The position numbers and the translations under genes were made by a program. The notes beneath the pieces are model-generated. The model searched no databases and had not been told where the DNA came from. It saw only the letters and a program-made list of their open reading frames with translations. Below, piece by piece: positions 40,435 through 48,530 of a DNA stretch of 64,000 bases. Position 1 is the first letter of the stretch. Every line of letters begins with the position of its first letter. Source of the DNA: Acidimicrobiales bacterium (GTDB lineage: Bacteria; Actinomycetota; Acidimicrobiia; Acidimicrobiales; Aldehydirespiratoraceae); assembly GCA_040219515.1 (NCBI GenBank), contig JAVJSI010000005.1, forward strand, positions 209,243 through 273,242, given 5' to 3'.

Positions 40435-40962
40435 TCACCAGCCTTGTTCATCGGCGTAGTCGGCGCTCGTGCGCTTGGGGAGGGCGAAGCTGAAGAGGCG
40501 CATCGCCCCGTAGGTCAAGCGGGTCTTGAGTGGAATCGTGCCGCTCTCCACTTCGGACTTCACGAGACCGAGGATCTCGGTCCAGGTCTTGACCGTCTTC
40601 TCGGCGGTGCGGTGCTCGTCGGTCCAGCCGCTGTGGGTCAGCGTGACACGGCAGCCGCTGCCTTCCTCGGCCAGATCCCAAGCGACGGTGGTCTCGGGGT
40701 CGGGGTCGATCGTCATGATGTAGGTGTGCACGAATCGTGTCGGCGGTGTCACCTCGATCACTTCGCCGACGACGAACACCCGCTTGTGGTCGGGGCTCGC
40801 GTAGCGCAGCCGGCTCCCCGGCGTGAGATCGCCCGACAGCACCGTGTTGTACAGCGGTCGCTGCACCCCGGCGGTCTTGGTGATTTCGTCCCAGACCTGC
40901 TGGATCGGCGCGTCGATGAAGATCGAGACGACCCTTTCGTTCTCAACCGGTGTCTCGCTCAT
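40435..40962 (-). CDS. SRPBCC (AHSA1-type) domain protein
   Basis: A 175-residue START-like protein: VVSIFIDAPIQQVWDEIT at the start, then strands with RYASPDHKRVFVVGEVIEV and VTLTHSGWTDE, ending in a helix with TWTEILGLVKSEVESG. It follows the ArsR gene with a 20-base overlap. ArsR-AHSA1 pairs are common in actinobacteria, usually as small regulated modules of unknown ligand. Confidence 0.85.
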   Translation of the reverse strand: MSETPVENERVVSIFIDAPIQQVWDEITKTAGVQRPLYNTVLSGDLTPGSRLRYASPDHKRVFVVGEVIEVTPPTRFVHTYIMTIDPDPETTVAWDLAEEGSGCRVTLTHSGWTDEHRTAEKTVKTWTEILGLVKSEVESGTIPLKTRLTYGAMRLFSFALPKRTSADYADEQGW

Positions 40963-41329
40963 GCAGCTCTCCCGTTTCCTCTTGGTGGTCGTCACGGGCG
41001 TCGGCCAACGATTCGAGGGTGGTCTTCAAGTCGATCATCGCCGTGGCCAGGGTTCGGTGGTGGCGGCTGATCCAACGGTCGCTGATCTGTTGGATCGGGA
41101 CCGTGTTCAGATGGTTGAATCGCTGTCGCCCCTGTTTGCGCGCGACGACGAGGTCGCACTTCTCGAGCACGCCGAGATGCTGCATGATCGCGAAACGGGA
41201 GAGATCGGAGAACTCGTCGGCGAGCTCGCCGGTCGTGACGGGGCCGTCGACGAGCAGGTCGAGGATCCGGCGACGTGTCGGGTTGGCGAGCGCCTTCCAC
41301 ACTGCGTCGAGGTCCTCACCGCCACTCAT
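40943..41329 (-). CDS. ArsR family transcriptional regulator
   Basis: A 128-residue winged-helix repressor. LDAVWKALANPTRRRILDLL near 7-26 and TTGELADEFSDLSRFAIMQHLGVLEKCDLVV near 32-62 are diagnostic, then the wing RKQGRQRFNHLN. No cysteine metal site of the ELCVCDL type is present, so it is not a metal sensor. Its start codon lies inside a large palindrome (41320-41355), suggesting autoregulation. Operon with the SRPBCC gene. Confidence 0.9.
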   Translation of the reverse strand: MSGGEDLDAVWKALANPTRRRILDLLVDGPVTTGELADEFSDLSRFAIMQHLGVLEKCDLVVARKQGRQRFNHLNTVPIQQISDRWISRHHRTLATAMIDLKTTLESLADARDDHQEETGELHERDTG

Positions 41330-41355
41330 GTGACATTCATATCACATGAGTGGCG
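41320..41355. promoter_or_regulatory. ArsR autoregulatory palindrome covering the start codon
   Basis: A perfect 14-base inverted repeat: CGCCACTCATGTGA at 41320-41333 and TCACATGAGTGGCG at 41342-41355, spacer CATTCATA. On the minus strand the ArsR ATG (41329-41327) is inside one arm, and TATGAA sits 6 bases before it. Bound repressor would block initiation; in RNA the arms could also hide the start. Confidence 0.72.
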
Positions 41356-41364
41356 AGAGATCGG

Positions 41365-41793
41365 CTACCGAGCGGCCGGAATGCGGTCGAGAGCGGTGCG
41401 CCAGACCTGGGCATTGAGGGCCGGGCAGGCGGCGAGGAGCGTGGCGAGCTCACGCCGGTTCATCGCGTAGACCGACGTGCCGGATTCCGCCACGACCGTG
41501 GCATTGCACGGACGGCCGGTGAGAATCCCCACCTCGCCGGCCAGGTCACCGGCGCCGAGATCGGCGACATGTGCGCCATCGCGTTCGACGCGCATCGTGC
41601 CGTCGATGACGACGAGGCACTGGCGGCCCAGGCCGGATTGCTGAATGACGCTCCTGGTCTCCTTGAGGGTCACCATCGTGCCGACCTGGTCGAGTCGGCG
41701 GAGTTCGTCGGCGGGCACGGTGTCCGACAACGGGGTTCCTTGGAGCGGACCGGGGCTTCGCTTCTTCCTGGCGAACGGGTGCGTGGTCGTCAT
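41365..41793 (-). CDS. Cyclic nucleotide-binding domain protein
   Basis: A 142-residue protein with one Crp-type sensor domain: LRRLDQVGTMVTLKETRSVIQQSGLGRQCLVVIDGTMRVERDG and the phosphate-binding-cassette region GAGDLAGEVGILTGRPCNATVVAE near 92-115. No HTH follows, so it is not a DNA-binding Crp/Fnr protein by itself. GE in the cassette is kept but the usual RxA is RPC-NA, so nucleotide binding is uncertain. Strong ribosome site AGGAGG before the ATG. Confidence 0.85.
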   Translation of the reverse strand: MTTTHPFARKKRSPGPLQGTPLSDTVPADELRRLDQVGTMVTLKETRSVIQQSGLGRQCLVVIDGTMRVERDGAHVADLGAGDLAGEVGILTGRPCNATVVAESGTSVYAMNRRELATLLAACPALNAQVWRTALDRIPAAR

Positions 41794-41923
41794 GTCGGGC
41801 CTCCTGGCTCGATACCTCTCCTGCGATTCTCGCCAACCCGTGTTTCCGGAGGAGGTCGCGGCGACGGCGACAATGAGAACGACAGCTGAACCGTTGACGC
41901 CGTGGCTGACTAGTGTCCGGCTC

Positions 41924-42346
41924 ATGCCCTCGATCGATCCCACGCCCGACCAACTCGAGGACTTCGCGTCCCGTGTCGACACCGTGGAGGGGCCGATCCG
42001 GATGATCAACCTCCTCCGGTTCCGTGAGGTCGCCGACTATGGCGACCTGCCGGATCCCGGCGAGAACGGGCCGAGCACCGGGGCCGAGGCCTACGGGCGC
42101 TACGGCGCCATCGCCATCGCCGAGGTCGCCGCCGTGGGTGGACACCAGTTCGAGGCCGGCACCGCGCACATGACCCTGATCGGTCCCGACGACGAGCAGT
42201 GGGACCTCGTGGCGATCATCGAGTATCCGAGCCCGGCCGCGTTCCTCGAGATGATCGCCAAGCCCAGCTACCAGGCCGGCATCCACCACCGGACGGCCGG
42301 CCTGGCCGACACCCGGCTCATCATGACGACATCCCTGATGCGTTGA
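41924..42346 (+). CDS. DUF1330 family protein
   Basis: A 140-residue ferredoxin-like (dimeric alpha/beta barrel) protein: GPIRMINLLRFREVADY near 23-39, GAEAYGRYGAIAIAEVAAVGG and the WDLVAIIEYPSPAAFLEMIAKPSYQ segment near 92-116 typical of DUF1330/EthD-like folds. TAGTGT lies 7 bases before the ATG. The 3' end overlaps the convergent TetR gene by 26 bases. Role unknown. Confidence 0.82.
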   Translation: MPSIDPTPDQLEDFASRVDTVEGPIRMINLLRFREVADYGDLPDPGENGPSTGAEAYGRYGAIAIAEVAAVGGHQFEAGTAHMTLIGPDDEQWDLVAIIEYPSPAAFLEMIAKPSYQAGIHHRTAGLADTRLIMTTSLMR

Positions 42347-42977
42347 GGCGCACCAGGCCGTCCAGGATGAGGTCGAGCACGAGTTCGAAACTGCTCTCGG
42401 CGTGGCCGTCGAGGTGCACGTTGACGTGGTCGATGGTGTGGGGGAACGCCTCGGGGTTGAGCGACCCGACGAAGTCGCGGGCCGCGGCCTCGGGGTCGTC
42501 GCCGTACTGTTGATCGAGTGTCATCGCCTGCTCTTGTAGCGTGTAGCCGAGGACGTGGTTGTTGACGGCATGGAAGCCGTGGTGCGCCAGGTCGGGGGCG
42601 AGGGCACTCGCGGCCAGCAAACGCAGCAGCGTTTCCATCTGGGTGGTACGGGCCGGTCCCGGCATGTGGCGGTTCCAGAGCCCGGGGGCCCAGGGGTGAC
42701 GCACCAGGGCGACCCGGAACTCGAGTGCGAGTTCTCGCACGGCCGTCATCGGGGCGGTCTCGGGGTCCGTGTCGGCGATCTCGCCGGCGACGGCATCCAC
42801 CATCAGGCCGAGCAACTCGTCCTTGCTGGCCACGTGATTGTAGAGCGACATGACCTTGAAGCCCAGGGATTCGGCCAGCCGTCGCATCGTGATCGCCCCG
42901 ATGCCGTCCGCGTCGGCGAGCCGCACCGCTTCCGTCACGATGGTCGACCGATCGAGCGGAGTTCTTCGAGTCCTCAC
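42321..42977 (-). CDS. TetR/AcrR family transcriptional regulator
   Basis: A 218-residue repressor. HTH: RSTIVTEAVRLADADGIGAITMRRLAESLGFKVMSLYNHVASKDELLGLMVD (about 10-61, quoted in part only as family evidence). The ligand domain has FRVALVRHPWAPGLW as in the TetR_C group. GTG at 42977 with TACAGT 7 bases upstream. Divergent from an MDR oxidoreductase with two matching palindromes between, so it most likely represses that gene and itself. Confidence 0.9.
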   Translation of the reverse strand: MRTRRTPLDRSTIVTEAVRLADADGIGAITMRRLAESLGFKVMSLYNHVASKDELLGLMVDAVAGEIADTDPETAPMTAVRELALEFRVALVRHPWAPGLWNRHMPGPARTTQMETLLRLLAASALAPDLAHHGFHAVNNHVLGYTLQEQAMTLDQQYGDDPEAAARDFVGSLNPEAFPHTIDHVNVHLDGHAESSFELVLDLILDGLVRLNASGMSS

Positions 42978-42992
42978 CCTTGACACTGTAGG

Positions 42993-43029
42993 ACGTACGC
43001 CGTACGTTGCCGAAACGTACGCTGTACGT
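42993..43029. promoter_or_regulatory. Tandem TetR operator with embedded promoter
   Basis: ACGTACGCCGTACGT (42993-43007) and ACGTACGCTGTACGT (43015-43029) are two near-identical palindromes 22 bases apart, i.e. two helical turns. On the plus strand TTGACA (42980-42985) and TACGTT (43003-43008) at 17-base spacing form a promoter for the oxidoreductase, with its -10 inside the first palindrome. Repressor binding would exclude polymerase. Confidence 0.75.
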
Positions 43030-43055
43030 CCCACCCGAACGAACCGAGTTCCACC

Positions 43056-44060
43056 ATGCCCGAACCCGCGCGTCCCTCGACCATGCGAGCCGTCGTCGCT
43101 CGCCGCTACGGCACCGCCGAGGTGGTCGAGATCGACGACATCGCAGTGCCGACGCCCGGGCCGACCGACGTGCTCATCGAGGTGGCGGCCTCGTCGCTCA
43201 ACGCCCTCGACTGGCACTTCCTCACCGGTACGCCGTATCTCATCCGACCGACGTCGGGCCTACGTCGTCCCACCGGACGAGTCACCCCCGGGGCCGATGT
43301 GTGCGGCACGGTCGTCGCGATCGGTGAGAAGGTCGACAAGTACGCGGTTGGCGATGTCGTGTTCGGCGAGTGCGAGGGCGGCGGCTGCGCTCCCTATCTC
43401 GTCACCGGGGAGGACAACGTGGTGCTCGTGCCGGACGGCGTTTCGACGAAGGCGGTCGCGGCCACGCCGGTGGCCGGGCTGACCGCGCTGCAGGGTCTGC
43501 GGACCGAAGCGGACCTCCGGCCGGGCGAGGAGGTGCTGATCAACGGCGCCGCCGGCGGCGTCGGCACGTTCGCCGTGCAGATCGCGAAGGCGATGGACGC
43601 ACGCGTCACGGCGGTGTGCAGCGCCCGCAACGTCGACATGGTCCGCTCCCTCGGCGCCGACACCGTGGTCGCCTACGACGAGGAGGATTTCGTTCCCGGT
43701 GGGCCACGGTTCGACGTGATGCTCGACAACGTGGGCAACCGGAGCCCGATCGAGTGTCGGTCGGTGCTGAAGGCCGACGGGCGCTATGTGGCCATCAGCG
43801 GCCCGAAGGAGAACCGTTGGTTCGGACCCGTCGGTCACATCGCTCGTGCGTGGTTCACCTTTCGCCGTTCGAGTCAGTCGTTCCATCAGTTCACCGCCTC
43901 ACCGAACCACGACGACCTCACGTTCCTCGGTGAGCTCCTGGCCGACGGCCGCCTCGAGCCCGAGATCGACCGGGTGATCGGACTGGACGATGTGGCGGCC
44001 GGCCTCGCCGAGATCGGCACCGGCCACACCCGGGCGAAGATCGTCGTGACCCTGACCTGA
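43056..44060 (+). CDS. NAD(P)-dependent MDR oxidoreductase (quinone reductase-like)
   Basis: A 334-residue medium-chain dehydrogenase/reductase. GADVCGTVVAIGEKVDKYAVGDVVFG near 79-104 is the GroES-like part and INGAAGGVGTFAVQIAKAM near 165-183 the NADPH Rossmann loop. The catalytic zinc ligands of alcohol dehydrogenases are absent, placing it with the zinc-less QOR/enoyl reductase group. It is divergent from a TetR regulator with a double operator, so it is probably induced by an electrophile or quinone. Confidence 0.9.
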   Translation: MPEPARPSTMRAVVARRYGTAEVVEIDDIAVPTPGPTDVLIEVAASSLNALDWHFLTGTPYLIRPTSGLRRPTGRVTPGADVCGTVVAIGEKVDKYAVGDVVFGECEGGGCAPYLVTGEDNVVLVPDGVSTKAVAATPVAGLTALQGLRTEADLRPGEEVLINGAAGGVGTFAVQIAKAMDARVTAVCSARNVDMVRSLGADTVVAYDEEDFVPGGPRFDVMLDNVGNRSPIECRSVLKADGRYVAISGPKENRWFGPVGHIARAWFTFRRSSQSFHQFTASPNHDDLTFLGELLADGRLEPEIDRVIGLDDVAAGLAEIGTGHTRAKIVVTLT

Positions 44061-44063
44061 CAC

Positions 44064-44702
44064 TCAGGCGGGCGCGGCCCAGCGACGGATCCAGGCGTGC
44101 ATGGCGATGCCGGCGGCGACACCGGCGTTCATCGAGCGGGTGGACCCGAATTGGGCGATCGAGCAGACCGTCGACGACGCGGCGTGGGCGGCGGGGGAGA
44201 GGCCCGGGCCCTCCTGGCCGAAGAGCAGCACGCAGCGCTCGGGGAGCTCCGTCGCCTCGATCGGCACCGAGCCGGGAAGGTTGTCGATGCCGACCACTGG
44301 AAGTCCGGCCCCCCGGGCCCACGATGCGAACTCCTCGACCGTGTGGTGATGGCGTACGTGTTGGTAGACGTCGGTCATCATCGCGCCGCGCTTGTTCCAT
44401 TTCCGGCGGCCCACGATGTGGACCTCGGCGGCCAGGAACGCATTGGCGGTGCGCACCACCGTGCCGATGTTGCGATCGTGCTCCCAGTTCTCGATGGCCA
44501 CGTGGAAACCGTGGCGGCGCGAGTCCAGATCGGCGACGATCGCTTCGACGGTCCAGTAGCGGTACTCGTCGCCGACGTTGCGGCGGTCGCCCTCGGCCAA
44601 CAGTTGCGGGTCGAACCTCGGGTCGTCGGGCCAGGGCTCGGGATGGGGGCCGACGCCAACGGTGGGCTCGGCGGACTCGCCGGCCACGCCGCGATCGCCC
44701 AT
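44064..44702 (-). CDS. SpoU/TrmH family RNA 2'-O-methyltransferase
   Basis: A 212-residue SPOUT-knot enzyme. The three family motifs are visible: NWEHDRNIGTVVRTANAF near 71-88 (motif 1, with the Asn/Arg pair), LLFGQEGPGLS near 159-169 (motif 2) and IAQFGSTRSMNAGVAAGIAMHAW near 181-203 (motif 3). Target tRNA or rRNA nucleotide not known. Its start overlaps the htpX stop by one base. Confidence 0.92.
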   Translation of the reverse strand: MGDRGVAGESAEPTVGVGPHPEPWPDDPRFDPQLLAEGDRRNVGDEYRYWTVEAIVADLDSRRHGFHVAIENWEHDRNIGTVVRTANAFLAAEVHIVGRRKWNKRGAMMTDVYQHVRHHHTVEEFASWARGAGLPVVGIDNLPGSVPIEATELPERCVLLFGQEGPGLSPAAHAASSTVCSIAQFGSTRSMNAGVAAGIAMHAWIRRWAAPA

Positions 44703-46021
44703 CAGGGCTTGTGGCGCCGCGGGGGACGGGCGAGGCGACTACGCCGGGCGCCCGTCGGCGTGACCTTGTTGTGATCGGGAATGTGGTGGCGGTGTTCGGT
44801 CCACTGACGGCCGTCCCAGTAGCGGAGCGCCCCGTCATCGACCTCGGGGTCGTGGTACCACCCGGCCCGGGCGTTGTCGGGGTGTTCGTCGTCGGGAGCC
44901 ACTTCGCCCATACCGGGGAACAGCGCTGCCAGGTCGACGGTGTCGAGCGCGCTTCCTCCCGAGGACAGTCCGGCGGTGATGCCCGCGGCGGCAGCCTGGG
45001 GATGCGAGCGGTCGTCCTGCATGGTCCGTAGCGACTCGGCGATGGCGGGATCGGGACCCTCGTATTCGGGCAGCCCCTCCATGCCGCGCAGGATGTTGAT
45101 GCGGTCGCTGAGCGGCGGGTGGGTGCTGAACATGTCGTTGAACCGGCGGCCCCGGGCGTTGGTCTCGTGGTCGTCGGGCGACTCGATCCAGAGGTGTGAC
45201 GTGGCGTGTGACGTGCGAGCGACGACCGTGATGTCGGCGTCGAGCTTCTCGAGCGCCCGGCGCAGTCCCGCCGGGTAACGGGTGATCTCCACGGCAGTGG
45301 CGTCGGCCAACGACTCCCGGGAACGGCTCACGGCAGCGCGGAGCAGCGCAGCGGCCAACGGCGCGAGGACGGCGACCGCGACCATCCCGATGATGATCAG
45401 CGGGTTGGCACCGCCCTGGTTGTCGTTGCTGCGGCGGCGATGCGAGGCCCCACCGCCGGTGAGCGCGCCGAAGTAGAGCATGCGCCAGAAGATGTCGGCG
45501 ATCAGCGCGATCGCCCCGGCGGTGGCCACGGCCACGGTCATCACCAGGATGTCGCCGTTGCGGATGTGGGCGATCTCGTGGGCGATCACACCTTCGAGTT
45601 CCTGACGATTCATCTTGTCCATCAGGCCCGTGGTGACGGCGACGACGGCATTGTCGACGTTGCGGCCGGTGGCGAAGGCGTTGGGCGAGGGATCGTGGAC
45701 GACGAAGACCCTGGGCTGCGGGATGCCGGCGGCGAGCGACACCTCGGCAACCAGGTTGTTGAGTTGGGAGAACTCCGACGGGTCGGCCTCGACGGCCCGA
45801 GTCGAGCGCAGTGCCAGCGTGTCGCTCTTGAAATAGGAGGCGAACGTGAAGCCGAACGACACCACCACACCGAGGATCACCCCGACGATGCCGCCGCCCA
45901 GGGCCAGCGAGATCACGGCGCCGACGACGGCGAGCAGGACGAAGAAGGCGAACATCAGCAACCAGGTACGGCGCCGATTGCTCGCGATCAGGTCGTAGAA
46001 GTCGGGACGTTCGCCAGCCAT
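44702..46021 (-). CDS. htpX: M48 membrane metalloprotease HtpX-like with C-terminal DUF2510
   Basis: A 439-residue protease for membrane-protein quality control. Two N-terminal helices, zinc site HEIAH at 148-152 with third ligand E236 in SRESLADA, and two more helices near 158-180 and 205-230. Beyond the normal HtpX end (about 330) it carries an acidic linker and a DUF2510 motif, AGWYHDPEVDDGALRYWDG, a small WW-like module of actinobacterial membrane proteins. TACCGT lies 7 bases before the ATG. The SpoU gene follows directly. Confidence 0.92.
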   Translation of the reverse strand: MAGERPDFYDLIASNRRRTWLLMFAFFVLLAVVGAVISLALGGGIVGVILGVVVSFGFTFASYFKSDTLALRSTRAVEADPSEFSQLNNLVAEVSLAAGIPQPRVFVVHDPSPNAFATGRNVDNAVVAVTTGLMDKMNRQELEGVIAHEIAHIRNGDILVMTVAVATAGAIALIADIFWRMLYFGALTGGGASHRRRSNDNQGGANPLIIIGMVAVAVLAPLAAALLRAAVSRSRESLADATAVEITRYPAGLRRALEKLDADITVVARTSHATSHLWIESPDDHETNARGRRFNDMFSTHPPLSDRINILRGMEGLPEYEGPDPAIAESLRTMQDDRSHPQAAAAGITAGLSSGGSALDTVDLAALFPGMGEVAPDDEHPDNARAGWYHDPEVDDGALRYWDGRQWTEHRHHIPDHNKVTPTGARRSRLARPPRRHKP

Positions 46022-46114
46022 GGGGGCAACGGTACCGTCGCCCGCCGGAGCGACGGCGCCGGGAGGGCGCCCGGTCCGACGCGACCCGTCACCCTCGCGT
46101 TACGTTCAACCCCG

Positions 46115-46660
46115 ATGGACGTCCTCGTCGCACTGCATGCCGCTGCCGCGTTGTTGCTGCTCGTGGCCGGGCTCGCGAAGATCGTTCGTCCTGCGCCGAC
46201 GACCGAGTTGTTGTCCACCCTGGGTCTGCCCGACATCGCGGCGCTCGCCGTTGCGATCGGCGTGGCCGAGTCGGTGATCGGCATCGCCGCCCTTGTGATC
46301 GGGGGACCGGTCACCGCCGCCGCCACCGGTGTGCTCTACGCCGGCTTCGTCGTCGTCGTGTGGCGAGCACTGGCCGCCGGCGCCACCTCGTGCGGGTGCT
46401 TCGGGCGAGTCGATGCCCCTCCCTCGTGGATCCATGTCGTCGGCAACGTCGGCCTTGCCGCCGTGTCGTTCGTCGCGATGGGCGGCGACACACCGATCGA
46501 ATTGATGGACGGCCAACCGGCCGGTGGCGCCGGATTCGTGCTCCTCGTCGGGGTGCTCGCCGGTCTCGCCCTCGTCATGTTCACGGCCCTTCCCGAGGCG
46601 ATCGGCGCCCGTCGAGGCGCCGCCGCGGCCGCCCAGTTCCACATCGAGGACGGCGCGTGA
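46115..46660 (+). CDS. MauE-like (DoxX-type) membrane protein
   Basis: A 181-residue protein with about four or five helices. LLLLVAGLAKIVRP near 15-28 and TSCGCFGRVDAPPS near 91-104 (C93, C95) match the MauE family of methylamine-utilisation proteins, which is needed to form the many disulfides of methylamine dehydrogenase light chain. First gene of a six-gene operon with 4-base overlaps. TACGTT ends 8 bases before the ATG. Confidence 0.82.
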   Translation: MDVLVALHAAAALLLLVAGLAKIVRPAPTTELLSTLGLPDIAALAVAIGVAESVIGIAALVIGGPVTAAATGVLYAGFVVVVWRALAAGATSCGCFGRVDAPPSWIHVVGNVGLAAVSFVAMGGDTPIELMDGQPAGGAGFVLLVGVLAGLALVMFTALPEAIGARRGAAAAAQFHIEDGA

Positions 46661-47826
46661 GCCGCCGCGTCGTCCAGACGCTCAGCCGCGTCATCGAGCA
46701 GCGCTCGTCGCGACGCGGGTTCCTGTCGCGCTCGGCCATGGGGGCGACGGCGCTGGCGGTGGCTCCCGCCGCGTACGCACTCCGACCGACCACTGCGCAT
46801 GCGGCCATCTGCTCGTGCTCCGGTTCGTCGTGCGAATGCGGGTCCTCGTGCTGCGACGGCTACACCGACTTCTGCTGCCAGTCGACCGGCGAGAACCTGT
46901 GCCCACCGGGCACGATCGTCGCCGGATGGTGGAAGGCCCATGGCAGCGGCTTCTGCGACGTCGACGGCAAGGCGCGGCCGCGCTACTACCTCGATTGCAA
47001 TCTTCCGTGTGATCCCGGCTGTGGGTGCGGCGGCGCCGGGGTCTGCGCGTCCTCCTGTACGTCGGCGAACTGTCGTTGCCTCGAAGGCTGCGGCAGTCGT
47101 TCCGTCGAGTGCACCCGCTTCCGCTACGGGCAGTGCAACCAGGACGTGGCCTGCGTCGGCCCGATCGCGTGCCGCATCGTGACGTGCGTGGTCCCGTGGC
47201 AATGGGACCCGAGTTGCGACGACACGCCGGCCACCGACAACTCGACCCGTTTCCACGACCGCGCCTGTCTTCACGACGGGTTCACCGACATCGCGCCGAA
47301 GGCGTACTACACCGAAGCCGTCGAGTGGGCCATCGAGAACGGCATCGCCACCGGCTACAGCAGCGACATCTTCGGGCCCGGCGAACTCGCGCCCCGCTCG
47401 CACATGGCCACGTTCCTGTGGCGCTACGTCGGCAAGCCCGCGGTCGAGTCGTCCGGGCCGTTCTCCGACGTCGCCGACGGCACCTTCTACACCGACGCAG
47501 TGGCGTGGATGGCTGCCGAGGGCATCACCACCGGCGCCGCACCGGGTCGGTTCGTACCCGATCAGTTCGTCACCCGAGGCGAAGCCATCACCTTCCTCTG
47601 GCGCTTCGCCGGCCAACCGGAGGCAGGTTTCGAGATCCCGTTCGCCGATGTCCCCGCCAACGCCTTCTATCGTCCGGCGGTGGCGTGGGCGGTCGAGAAC
47701 GAGTTGACCACCGGCCTCACCCCGACCCTGTTCGGCGGGGCGTTCTGGATCGGCCGGGCCCAGGTGCTCACCTTCCTTCACCGCTACGACCAACGCATCG
47801 GCCTGCCGGTCGAAGAGCCGGCATGA
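46657..47826 (+). CDS. Tat-exported cysteine-rich MauA-like protein with SLH domains
   Basis: A 389-residue surface protein. A twin-arginine signal (SSRRGFLSRSAMG, Arg19-Arg20) leads to cleavage near residue 48. About 170 residues with 26 cysteines follow, including LCPPGTIVAGWWKA and a RYYLDCN stretch, which recalls the quinoprotein methylamine-dehydrogenase light chain. From about residue 208 three S-layer-homology units follow (FTDIAPKAYYTEAVEWAIENGI; FSDVADGTFYTDAVAWMAAEGI; FADVPANAFYRPAVAWAVENEL), which bind wall polymers. The two tryptophans that would become the TTQ cofactor are not confidently identified. GTG start overlapping mauE. Confidence 0.85.
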   Translation: MSRRVVQTLSRVIEQRSSRRGFLSRSAMGATALAVAPAAYALRPTTAHAAICSCSGSSCECGSSCCDGYTDFCCQSTGENLCPPGTIVAGWWKAHGSGFCDVDGKARPRYYLDCNLPCDPGCGCGGAGVCASSCTSANCRCLEGCGSRSVECTRFRYGQCNQDVACVGPIACRIVTCVVPWQWDPSCDDTPATDNSTRFHDRACLHDGFTDIAPKAYYTEAVEWAIENGIATGYSSDIFGPGELAPRSHMATFLWRYVGKPAVESSGPFSDVADGTFYTDAVAWMAAEGITTGAAPGRFVPDQFVTRGEAITFLWRFAGQPEAGFEIPFADVPANAFYRPAVAWAVENELTTGLTPTLFGGAFWIGRAQVLTFLHRYDQRIGLPVEEPA

Positions 47827-48530
47827 TCGTCCTCGTCATCGTGCAGACCGTCGCCATTGCGATGCTCGCCGTCATCGTGTTCGGGCTCCTGCGCACCCAC
47901 GCCGAGATCCTGCGGGCCCTCGACCGGGCCGGCGTGCCGCTCGAGGACGCAGCGGGGGCGTCGCCGGTCGGCCCCGTGGCCGTCGCCTCCCCCACCACCC
48001 GAGGTGACGCGGTCGACATCGTCGGCACGGTGCCCGGTGGCGGTCCGGTGAAGGTGGCGATCGCCGGCGAGCATCACACGCTCCTGGCCTTCCTCTCGTC
48101 GGGATGTCGAACCTGTCAGGCGTTCTGGACCGAGTTCGCCTCGCCCACGATCGATCTCCCCGGCACGGCCACCCGGCTCGTCATCGTGGGGCAGGACCCT
48201 GCCCACGACTCCGAGAGCAAGCTGGCCGAACTCGCCCCGACGGGGGTGCGCACCGTGTGCTCGTCGGATGCCTGGACCGCCTACGGCGTGCCGGGTTCCC
48301 CCTACTTCGCTCTGGTCGACGGCCGTAGCGCGAGGGTCGTCGGCTCGGGAACCGCAACCGGGTGGGAGCAGGTCCGTGGCCTGCTCCAGCAGGCGCTGGG
48401 CGACGACGCTCTGGGCGAGACCGCCGCCGGCTCGGTCGATGCGGCGCTGAACGCGTCGGGGATCGGCCCGGGTCATCCCAGCCTCTACCCCGACGCCGCC
48501 GGGCCCGAGACGCCGGACCCGCCACAGTGA
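47823..48530 (+). CDS. MauD-like thiol-disulfide oxidoreductase
   Basis: A 235-residue protein with one N-terminal membrane helix (IVLVIVQTVAIAMLAVIVFGLL) and an outward thioredoxin-like domain. SSGCRTCQAFW places the active CxxC at C95 and C98, and YGVPGSPYFALVDG supplies the cis-Pro loop. MauD is required to fold the Cys-rich subunit of methylamine dehydrogenase; here the neighbouring Cys-rich protein is the obvious client. ATGA overlap with the previous gene; its stop overlaps the next GTG. Confidence 0.85.
   Translation: MIVLVIVQTVAIAMLAVIVFGLLRTHAEILRALDRAGVPLEDAAGASPVGPVAVASPTTRGDAVDIVGTVPGGGPVKVAIAGEHHTLLAFLSSGCRTCQAFWTEFASPTIDLPGTATRLVIVGQDPAHDSESKLAELAPTGVRTVCSSDAWTAYGVPGSPYFALVDGRSARVVGSGTATGWEQVRGLLQQALGDDALGETAAGSVDAALNASGIGPGHPSLYPDAAGPETPDPPQ

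Noticed and set aside
46657-47826. Calling the Cys-rich protein a methylamine dehydrogenase light chain
   Set aside because: Similarity is limited to the cysteine pattern and a short motif, no heavy chain is present and the SLH fusion points to a wall protein; only MauA-like is justified.
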